NCBI GenBank assembly: GCA_964627995.1
Contig: CAZVLN010000009.1
Location: forward strand, 8,435 to 72,434
DNA: 64,000 nt
Direction: 5' to 3'
Source: JAWLFI01 sp964627995
GTDB taxonomy: Bacteria; Bacteroidota; Bacteroidia; Chitinophagales; Saprospiraceae
In this document: piece after piece, positions 57,641 through 64,000 of the stretch
Position numbering within the stretch: position 1 is the first letter of the stretch
Layout of the letters: each line of letters starts with the position of its first letter
Position numbers and translations under genes: made by a program
Notes under the pieces: model-generated
Seen by the model: only the letters and a program-made list of their open reading frames with translations
Told to the model about the DNA's origin: nothing
Database searches by the model: none

Positions 57641-58117
57641 ATGGCAAAAGTAAAATTAGATAAAGTTGATCTTAAGATTTTAAAAATTTTGCAAGAAAAT
57701 AGCAAAATTACTAACCTGGATCTTTCAAAGCGTGTAGGTTTATCTCCAGCGCCAACTTTAGAACGAGTTAAAAAGTTGGAGAGTCAGGACGTTGTTACCG
57801 CTTATCAAGCGAAAGTAAATCCAACTGCATTGGGCCTAAATGTTCAAACATTTGTCCTGGTTGACCTCGCTTGGCAGGAAGAAGATGCATTGGAGAACTT
57901 TATTAATAAGCTTCATGAGATCGAAGAGGTCGTGGAATGTTACATTATTACGGGCGAAGCTGATTTCCTCTTAAAGATTATTTGTAAGGATATCCCAACA
58001 TATGAGAAAATTCTTTTTAAGACGCTTTCTCAAATTGATGAGATTGAAAGGTTGAAAACGCTTATGACCTTATCAAATGTTAAGCAAAACAATATTTTAC
58101 CATACGATTACGAATAG
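57641..58117 (+). CDS. Lrp/AsnC-family transcriptional regulator
   Basis: 158 residues. N-terminal helix-turn-helix (LDKVDLKILKILQENSKITN, DLSKRVGLSPAPTLERVKKL), then the RAM ligand-binding/oligomerisation domain (VLVDLAWQEEDALENFINKL, VVECYIITGEADFLLKI). It is expected to respond to amino acids; the adjacent gdhA is a natural target, by inference. It lies 162 bp after gdhA, ending at a strong terminator. Confidence 0.93.
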   Translation: MAKVKLDKVDLKILKILQENSKITNLDLSKRVGLSPAPTLERVKKLESQDVVTAYQAKVNPTALGLNVQTFVLVDLAWQEEDALENFINKLHEIEEVVECYIITGEADFLLKIICKDIPTYEKILFKTLSQIDEIERLKTLMTLSNVKQNNILPYDYE

Positions 58118-58139
58118 AAAGTGTATTAAGCTCGAACCT

Positions 58140-58167
58140 AAAGGGGGCTCTCATAGCCCCCTTTTTT
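58140..58167 (+). terminator. Intrinsic terminator after the Lrp gene
   Basis: AAAGGGGGCT-ctcat-AGCCCCCTTT is a perfect 10-bp stem with a 5-base loop, running into six T residues (58162-58167). It lies 22 bp after the Lrp stop and separates it from the TonB receptor gene. Confidence 0.93.
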
Positions 58168-58213
58168 ATTTGGCTTATAAAAAACCTTACTAGGGGTCAT
58201 CTGTTATCTAATT

Positions 58214-60547
58214 ATGAAGTCCTTTAGCTTTTATTTTTTAATATTTTTTAGTCTTTCACTTTTCGCCCAGGAGAATGCATCGCTTAGTGGATATGTGCGA
58301 GATGCCAATTCTGGTGAAGAACTCATTGGAGCAAATTTGAGCATTTCTCCGGGAAATAGTGTTGGTGGCGTTACAAACCTATACGGGTTTTACTCTATTA
58401 GTTTAAAACCAGGTTCTTACAATATTGAGGTGAGTTATACCGGGTATGAGAACTTCAATTTTCAAATTGAAATTAAGAGGGATACCACATTCAATATCGA
58501 ATTATATCCCGGGTATACGATGGAAGAGGTTGTGGTTAAATCTGAATCCGAGGATCAGAATGTGAATAGTACAAAGATGGGTACTGTCACACTTCCAATC
58601 GAAGAAATTAAAAAACTGCCTGCACTGATGGGAGAGGTGGATGTATTGCGGTCTCTTCAATTATTGCCAGGTGTAATGTCTGCAACTGAAGGAAGCACAG
58701 GGTTTTTTGTCAGAGGCGGAGCTGCGGATCAGAATCTCGTATTATTGGACGATGCCGTTGTTTATAACCCTGGCCATTTGCTGGGCTTCTTCTCTGTTTT
58801 TAATGCAGATGCATTAAAAAATACAACATTAATTAAGGGAAGTTTGCCTGCCAAATATGGCGGTCGTCTGAGTTCAGTGGTTGACATACAAATGAAAGAA
58901 GGTAATAATAAAAAATGGGCGGCTCAAGGTGGAATCGGGCTTATTTCAAGTCGCTTTGCTCTTGAAGGTCCTATAATAAAGGATAAGGCATCATTTATTA
59001 TTTCTGCCAGGAGAACATACGCCTTAGACTTAGCACAGCCTTTTCTGAATGGTGGTAATTTTGAAGGTACAAATTATTATTTTTATGACTTAAATGCTAA
59101 AGTGAATTACCGCTTTTCTGATAAAGACAGGCTGTATCTCAGTGGTTATTTTGGGCGTGACGTATTTAGATTTCGTTCAGCCTCTCAGGATTTCCAGTTT
59201 GATTTACCCTATGGCAACTCTACGGCAACTTTACGATGGAATCATCTTTTTTCCGATAAATTGTTCATGAATATTTCTGCTATATATAATGATTATGAGT
59301 TCAATTTTGAGGGTGGACAGGAGAACTTTCGTGCTGAGTTGTTTTCTGGAATCAGAGATTATCAGTTGAAAGCGGATTTTGATTATTACCCATCCAACAA
59401 TCATTTTATTCGGTTTGGTGCTACTTATACTAGACATAGACTCCAACCACAATTAATTACGGCAACTACTGGTGAGGTGGACTTCAGCAATGACTTATTG
59501 ACAAAATATGGTGGGGAGTATGCATTATATATACAGGATGAATATAGAGTTAATACTCGTTTAAGCATAAATGGAGGTCTTCGTCTCAGCTTTTTCTCCC
59601 AATTTGGGCCTTATGCATCTCCCGTTGATGGTAGATTATATTCAAGTGGTGAACATGTAAAAACGTACTTTACTCCAGAACCCAGGGTGAGTTTTCGATA
59701 TAAACTAACAGACAGATCATCAATTAAAGGTGGTATAGCTTATACTGCTCAATATTTACATTTAGTGAGTAATTCCACCTCGACATTACCTATCGACATT
59801 TGGGTACCCAGTACAGAATTAGTAAAGCCACAGCGAGGCATTCAATATTCATTAGGATATTTCCAGAACTTGCGTTCTAACACTTATGAATTTTCTGCGG
59901 AAGTATATTACCGTGACCTTTACAATCAAATCGACTATCGAGATGATTACGTTAACAATCCGAACAATGATGTCGAACTTGACTTTGTTTTCGGTAAAGG
60001 TCGGGCGTATGGATTAGAATTATTAGCAAAAAAGAAAAAAGGAGATTTTACGGGTTGGTTGAGTTATACTCTTTCCAGAACTGAGCGTAGTTTCACTGAC
60101 ATTGAGGATGGGAGGTGGTACCCTGCTTTTTACGACCGTACTCACGACTTGTCCTTAGTGGGGATGTACACTATTAATGACAAGTGGGAATTTAATGGCA
60201 CTTTTATTTTTGGGACTGGGAATGCTTACACGCCTGTTGCAGGTGCCTATAGTATTGAAAATAGAGTAAATGTATTTTACGGCCCTAGAAACAGTGACAG
60301 ACTAATTCCCTACCATAGATTTGATTTATCTTTTACTTATACACGCAGACCTAATGCCAAGGGGCGTTTTTCCTCGAGTTGGAATTTCAGTATATATAAT
60401 GCGTACAACCGAATGAATCCTACGTTTATTTATAATTCTTTTGATACAGATTCTGAATCTGCTACTATTGACAGTAAGGCTATAAGAGTTGCTCTGTTTC
60501 CAATCATCCCTTCCGTTACGTGGAACTTTAAATGGAATCAAGAATGA
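58214..60547 (+). CDS. TonB-dependent receptor with CarboxypepD-reg-like N-terminal domain
   Basis: 777 residues. A signal peptide (MKSFSFYFLIFFSLSLFAQ), a carboxypeptidase-regulatory-like domain (ASLSGYVRDANSGEELIGAN, GFYSISLKPGSYNIEVSYTG), a plug (LLPGVMSATEGSTGFFVRGG, LLDDAVVYNPGHLLGFFSVF), and an outer-membrane barrel ending in SVTWNFKWNQE. This is the small, SusC-like variant seen next to DUF4249 lipoproteins. The imported ligand is unknown. The stop overlaps the start of the DUF4249 gene (ATGA), so they are translationally coupled. Confidence 0.92.
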   Translation: MKSFSFYFLIFFSLSLFAQENASLSGYVRDANSGEELIGANLSISPGNSVGGVTNLYGFYSISLKPGSYNIEVSYTGYENFNFQIEIKRDTTFNIELYPGYTMEEVVVKSESEDQNVNSTKMGTVTLPIEEIKKLPALMGEVDVLRSLQLLPGVMSATEGSTGFFVRGGAADQNLVLLDDAVVYNPGHLLGFFSVFNADALKNTTLIKGSLPAKYGGRLSSVVDIQMKEGNNKKWAAQGGIGLISSRFALEGPIIKDKASFIISARRTYALDLAQPFLNGGNFEGTNYYFYDLNAKVNYRFSDKDRLYLSGYFGRDVFRFRSASQDFQFDLPYGNSTATLRWNHLFSDKLFMNISAIYNDYEFNFEGGQENFRAELFSGIRDYQLKADFDYYPSNNHFIRFGATYTRHRLQPQLITATTGEVDFSNDLLTKYGGEYALYIQDEYRVNTRLSINGGLRLSFFSQFGPYASPVDGRLYSSGEHVKTYFTPEPRVSFRYKLTDRSSIKGGIAYTAQYLHLVSNSTSTLPIDIWVPSTELVKPQRGIQYSLGYFQNLRSNTYEFSAEVYYRDLYNQIDYRDDYVNNPNNDVELDFVFGKGRAYGLELLAKKKKGDFTGWLSYTLSRTERSFTDIEDGRWYPAFYDRTHDLSLVGMYTINDKWEFNGTFIFGTGNAYTPVAGAYSIENRVNVFYGPRNSDRLIPYHRFDLSFTYTRRPNAKGRFSSSWNFSIYNAYNRMNPTFIYNSFDTDSESATIDSKAIRVALFPIIPSVTWNFKWNQE

Positions 60548-61485
60548 TAAAGAACATCCTTTTTTTGTGCTTCACAAGTATAATTTTACTCGGCTGTGAG
60601 GAAGAGTTTATTCCTGACATTAATGAATCTGATCAAGAATATATTGTAGAGGGTTATATTGAGGACGGACCAAATAGTTTGCCTCCATATGTTATTCTTT
60701 CCCGTTCATTTCCCTTTTTCGGTCAAATTTCTGCACAAGAGATATTTGAACTACAAATTAAAGATGCGGAAGTGAGTGTTCGCATCAATAGTCAATCCTA
60801 TGAATTAACTCCCTTATGTTTAAATGATATCCCAGAGGAATTCAGAGATCAAATTGCTCAAGAGATTGGGTTCTTGCCTATATTTGAAGGAGTAGATTTT
60901 TGTTTGTACATTGATCTGCTTAGAGAAATCCCTATTATTAAGGATACACCTTATGAATTAAAAGTAGAATTGAATAACGGTGATCGCATTAATGGTCAAA
61001 CAACTATCCCTAGCCACGTTCCAATACACTCTTTTCAATTTACTTCTCCTCCAGGAGCAAATCAAAATGATAGTATGGCTCGCTTATTAATTACAGTAAA
61101 AGATCCTCCAGAGCCTAACTTTTATCGATATATGACTGCCGGAGAGGGAGAGCCGTTTTTAGCGGGGTTTGCTTCTGTTACGGATGATTTGCTTTTTAAT
61201 GGTAGCACTTTTGATTTTCCACTTCAAAAGGCGGTTACTCAAGAAGATCTGGAAGAGTTACAACCAGAAAACTTTGGATTATATATGAGAGGGGATTCTG
61301 TGCGCATTCGTTGGTTGAATATAGATGAGGATCACTTTGATTTTTGGAACACTTACGAATTTAATCTAAATAACCAGGGTCCATTCTCATCTTATACTAG
61401 AGTCAGCTCAAATATTTCTGGTGCACTGGGAGTGTGGGGTGGATATTCCTCAAGTGAATATGTACTATATGTTCCCGAGTTATAA
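60544..61485 (+). CDS. DUF4249 lipoprotein
   Basis: ATG 60544 gives MIKNILFLCFTSIILLGCEE, with lipobox Cys18; an ATG at 60532 would add four residues. The about 313-residue protein continues VEGYIEDGPNSLPPYVILSR and DFPLQKAVTQEDLEE, agreeing with DUF4249, a Bacteroidota family always found with TonB receptors of this type and thought to act as a surface-exposed partner. The substrate is unknown. Confidence 0.9.
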   Translation: MIKNILFLCFTSIILLGCEEEFIPDINESDQEYIVEGYIEDGPNSLPPYVILSRSFPFFGQISAQEIFELQIKDAEVSVRINSQSYELTPLCLNDIPEEFRDQIAQEIGFLPIFEGVDFCLYIDLLREIPIIKDTPYELKVELNNGDRINGQTTIPSHVPIHSFQFTSPPGANQNDSMARLLITVKDPPEPNFYRYMTAGEGEPFLAGFASVTDDLLFNGSTFDFPLQKAVTQEDLEELQPENFGLYMRGDSVRIRWLNIDEDHFDFWNTYEFNLNNQGPFSSYTRVSSNISGALGVWGGYSSSEYVLYVPEL

Positions 61486-61497
61486 AAGTAATGATAT

Positions 61498-62175
61498 ATG
61501 TTAAATCAAAAAGCTATTATAATAGGCGCAACTGGATTAGTGGGGTACGAGCTATTATCGGAGTTATGCAGCAAGAAATACTATGCGAGTGTAATAAGCT
61601 TGGCCAGGAAACCCCTAAAGCTTTTAACAAACGACCACCAGCATTATATTATTGACTTTGAAGCATTAGATAAATTTGAGAAGGTATTTCAAGCCGATGA
61701 TCTGTTTATTTGTTTGGGGACTACTTTAAAGAAAGCTGGTAGTAAGGAGCGGTTCATAGCGATTGATAAGAATTATGTTTTGAATTCTGCCCGTCTATTT
61801 TTAGCTCAGGGCGGCAAGCGAGTATTTTTAGTTAGTTCGACCGGTGCAAATGCGGAGAGTAAGATTTTTTATAGCCGGATTAAAGGAGAAACTGAAAACG
61901 AACTAAAAAGAATGAATGTTGAACAGCTGTACATTTTTCGACCGGGTTTGTTGCTTGGCAATCGTTCAGAACATCGAGCATTCGAATTATGGGCGCGCAA
62001 AGCATACGGCGCTATAAATGCGCTTCTGCAACCATCACTGAATACTTACATAGGCACTAAAGCAAATGATCTTGCCCGAGCAATGATTAGTTGTGCTGTA
62101 GATGACAGTATAACTCCTAAAACTTTTTCGAATAAAGAAATAAAAAAAATAAGCAGCAATGAAGAAACCGAATAA
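61498..62175 (+). CDS. NAD(P)-binding atypical short-chain dehydrogenase, HTATIP2-like
   Basis: 225 residues. The Rossmann motif IIIGATGLVGYELLSELCS is followed by FICLGTTLKKAGSKERFIAI and FLVSSTGANAESKIFYSRIK (STGA plus YxxxK-like), then FRPGLLLGNR. This is the NAD(P)H-binding, Tip30/HTATIP2-type family. The reaction is unknown. It begins 12 bp after the DUF4249 gene and overlaps gldC by 17 bp. Confidence 0.88.
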   Translation: MLNQKAIIIGATGLVGYELLSELCSKKYYASVISLARKPLKLLTNDHQHYIIDFEALDKFEKVFQADDLFICLGTTLKKAGSKERFIAIDKNYVLNSARLFLAQGGKRVFLVSSTGANAESKIFYSRIKGETENELKRMNVEQLYIFRPGLLLGNRSEHRAFELWARKAYGAINALLQPSLNTYIGTKANDLARAMISCAVDDSITPKTFSNKEIKKISSNEETE

Positions 62176-62506
62176 ATCAAACGTTATCATATCTGTTCAT
62201 TTGGATGATGAAAAGCGTCCGGACAAAATCGAATGGAATGCGGACCAAATAGCAGGTAAAAATGTTTCTAAAGAATCGAAAGCAATGTTTTTGTCGTTAT
62301 TTGATGGAGAGACAAAAGACACTATGAAATTGGATCTTTGGACAAAGGACTTCCAGGTTGCTGAAATGGATCGTTTTGTTTTTCATTCCTTGAAATCTAT
62401 GGCCGATGCTTATGTTCGGGCGACAAATAATACTGAGATGGGGAATCAGATGCAAAAGTTTGCTCATTATTTTGGAGAGGAAACAGGAATTATTGAAAAG
62501 GAATAG
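62159..62506 (+). CDS. gldC: Gliding motility protein GldC
   Basis: 115 residues, of usual length. The conserved pattern SNVIISVHLDDEKRPDKIEW, KAMFLSLFDGETKDTMKLDL, WTKDFQVAEMDRFVFHSLKS, MADAYVRATN matches GldC. It is a small protein found in gliding Bacteroidota, linked in some species to motility alongside the T9SS; the biochemical role is unknown. Its presence fits the T9SS cargo elsewhere in the window. Confidence 0.9.
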   Translation: MKKPNKSNVIISVHLDDEKRPDKIEWNADQIAGKNVSKESKAMFLSLFDGETKDTMKLDLWTKDFQVAEMDRFVFHSLKSMADAYVRATNNTEMGNQMQKFAHYFGEETGIIEKE

Positions 62507-62793
62507 TAGCTCCTAAAAGCTGAGATGATATTTAATGTTGGCGCCTTTACTCCTTAGTAGGGTTTATGAATTGTTAAATCTAACATGCGTTTTGGTTTTT
62601 TACATGTTTTAATATGTGAATAAAAAACATATTAAAAGAAAAAAATATTTTATGTTCCATACATTATCTTTATATTAGCGCTTGAATTGGAAATTAAAAC
62701 GACTTCGTTTGAATATCTTCAGTTCAATAACCAATAAAAAACCCATGGCTTCAAAGTGAAGTCATAATTTGTAAACCAACTAAACCATTTCTC
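62507..62793. other. Leader region of the 62794 gene
   Basis: 287 AT-rich bases without a gene. TATCTTTA near 62670 resembles a degenerate -7 box; a leader of about 110 bases would follow. No structured element of the A, B or C classes is present. Confidence 0.4.
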
Positions 62794-63195
62794 ATGATTA
62801 AACCTATTTTAAAGAAGGGTGTATGTAAAGCATTAGGGCTCTCGGCCTTTTTTGTTTTCGCAATGACCTTTTTCAGCGTGAATACTATACACGCCCAAGA
62901 CCGAGCAGTTCTTTCCCAGCAAGTAGCTAATGCTGATCGTGATTTAGCAGATCAATTCGAGGCTGAAGCTGAAGTTGAAATAGCAGAAGTGCGTTCCAAT
63001 CCAGACTTTAGTAACGAGGAGAAAATTGTTCGCGAGAAACTTTTGCGAGCATCTGTTAAAAATGTGAGAGCAGGCCTTGAAATTTCAGACGCATTTGACG
63101 CGGCATACACTGCTCAGCTTGCAATAGTTAATAATTATGCACCAGGCTTGAATTTTAAATCCATTTTGCAAGAATATAAAAATCAGTTTAGCTAG
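62794..63195 (+). CDS. Exported helical protein of unknown function
   Basis: 133 residues. The leader (LGLSAFFVFAMTFFSVNTIH, then AQ) is a signal peptide. The mature part of about 95 residues is predicted to be a helical, acidic domain (ADQFEAEAEVEIAEVRSNPD). No family recognised. It shares its signal-peptide style with the following partial gene, 54 bp downstream. Confidence 0.65.
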   Translation: MIKPILKKGVCKALGLSAFFVFAMTFFSVNTIHAQDRAVLSQQVANADRDLADQFEAEAEVEIAEVRSNPDFSNEEKIVREKLLRASVKNVRAGLEISDAFDAAYTAQLAIVNNYAPGLNFKSILQEYKNQFS

Positions 63196-63214
63196 ATTTT
63201 TTTATTGCATTTTT

Positions 63215-63246
63215 CCAATAAACCAATAAACTAATAAACCAATAAT
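63215..63246 (+). repeat. Four 8-bp tandem repeats immediately upstream of the HYR gene
   Basis: CCAATAAA, CCAATAAA, CTAATAAA, CCAATAAT run head to tail and stop 3 bp before the ATG at 63250. The unit is in the untranslated region, so a change in number would alter spacing rather than the reading frame. Confidence 0.8.
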
Positions 63247-63249
63247 CTT

Positions 63250-64000
63250 ATGAACAATAGGAAATTTACTAATTTACTTACACTCTGCATGGCTTTCTTG
63301 GCCACTTTTAGTGTGAGTACGATGACTGCTCAGGTAGTTACGTGTACTACAACTGGGACTCCCGTTACAATTAACACGGGAGCTGATATCTTCAACACCG
63401 AAGTTGGCTGGGAACTTTATAATGTAACGACTGGTGAAGTTGTTGCTTATGAATCCACAGGTGGTGCCTTAGGTGAAAATCAGTCTATTACATTCAACGC
63501 ACCTCCCGGTGATTACGAGCTATACGGCTATGATTTTTTCGGAGACAACTGGCAGGGTTTCGATATTGAAATCGTTTCCGGCGGCCAAACTGTTTGTTTT
63601 GGTGACGATGTTGCCGGTCCCGGTAATACGTTTTTTGGCGGTAACGCCGGTGTTAGTTGCGGGGGTAATAATAACTCAGGGACTTTACTGTGTGATGCCT
63701 TTTTGTTAGGTACTAGTGATTGTACCGTTGATTGCCCTGCTGACATTATAGCGGAGAATGATCCGGGGCAGTGTGGAGCTTTTGTTAACATACCAGCGCC
63801 AACGCTTGGAGCCGAGTGTGTCGATGTAACAAATGATTTCAACGGCACCTCCGATCCCTCAGGGTTTTATCCAGTTGGAACTACAGAAGTAACAGTTTCT
63901 GGATTTGATCAGGATGGGTTTCCAGATATGTGTACGTTTACGGTTACCGTTAATGATACAGAAGGCCCTACGTTTGCAAGTTGTTCGAATGACATTACAA
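63250..64000 (+). CDS. Secreted HYR-domain protein, 5' part
   Basis: The frame is open from ATG 63250 to the window end (250 codons so far) and continues beyond it. A signal peptide (NLLTLCMAFLATFSVSTMTA, cleaved after AQ) precedes a beta-rich N-terminal domain (WELYNVTTGEVVAYESTGGA, APPGDYELYGYDFFGDNW) and the first HYR module, starting DCTVDCPADIIAENDPGQCG and ending TVTVNDTEGPTF. More HYR modules and a T9SS signal are expected downstream. Confidence 0.85.
   Translation, partial: MNNRKFTNLLTLCMAFLATFSVSTMTAQVVTCTTTGTPVTINTGADIFNTEVGWELYNVTTGEVVAYESTGGALGENQSITFNAPPGDYELYGYDFFGDNWQGFDIEIVSGGQTVCFGDDVAGPGNTFFGGNAGVSCGGNNNSGTLLCDAFLLGTSDCTVDCPADIIAENDPGQCGAFVNIPAPTLGAECVDVTNDFNGTSDPSGFYPVGTTEVTVSGFDQDGFPDMCTFTVTVNDTEGPTFASCSNDIT

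Noticed and set aside
57510..57653. A 47-codon frame (MFKRGRGKFMGFYVLCTYSI...) overlapping the start of the Lrp gene.
   Set aside because: AT-rich chance frames commonly encode Phe, Ile, Lys and Tyr; no independent support was found, though a leader peptide is not excluded.

Overview
The window is chromosomal DNA of a Bacteroidota bacterium, most likely from the Saprospiria/Chitinophagia side of the phylum (inference). The evidence is type IX secretion cargo with type A and type B C-terminal sorting domains, GldC, a type III glutamine synthetase, a TonB receptor/DUF4249 pair, DUF3822 beside rsmD, DUF5686, a bacterial alpha-2-macroglobulin, and a general lack of Shine-Dalgarno sequences. I see no rRNA, tRNA, CRISPR array, transposase, integrase or phage gene.

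Layout. 1-3.9 kb: the 3' end of a glycosyltransferase gene, a metal-transport operon (NicO-like permease plus CPC P-type ATPase) behind a perfect inverted repeat that looks like a Fur/Zur-family operator, a thioredoxin and an unlisted 57-residue membrane protein. 3.9-7.1 kb: an AT-rich island with a probable T9SS-exported protein and a lipoprotein. Its first gene is separated from its only good ATG by three 10-bp tandem repeats, which makes it a candidate on/off switch. 7.5-18.2 kb: a FAD oxidoreductase, a 1962-residue alpha-2-macroglobulin that has lost its thioester, a DUF697/SHOCT protein, tsaD, and a DUF3822-rsmD group. 18.6-34.8 kb: a 16-kb surface-protein block with two paralogous type-B-sorted adhesins (648 and 2836 residues), then, 1 bp later, a metalloprotease with 13 PKD domains and a type A sorting signal. 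35-48.7 kb: housekeeping genes (argS-glnS, a double OmpA-domain protein, glnA type III, DUF5686, HMG-CoA-lyase-like, Mpo1-like, rhomboid, rlmH). 49-64 kb: a DinB-like protein, PPK2, a lipoprotein and a LuxE-like ligase with antisense-overlapping 5' ends, a LysM/amidase, the ccmB-ccmC-ccmD-gdhA group, an Lrp regulator with a clear terminator, TonB receptor plus DUF4249, an NAD(P)-binding protein, gldC, and a HYR protein running off the end.

The most interesting signal is not a gene. Five GC-rich, strongly self-complementary elements (7243-7471, 18248-18419, 34822-34936, 48807-49148, 51104-51283) lie in gaps between genes. They form at least two sequence classes, each with a 22-bp block identical between its two copies, while their helices differ in sequence but keep pairing (for example an outer GCGTG/CACGC in one copy and GGGTG/CACCC in the other). 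All end in a C-rich/G-rich hairpin followed by a C-rich tail. They behave like one superfamily of structured RNA-like or mobile elements that I cannot assign to a known family from sequence alone.
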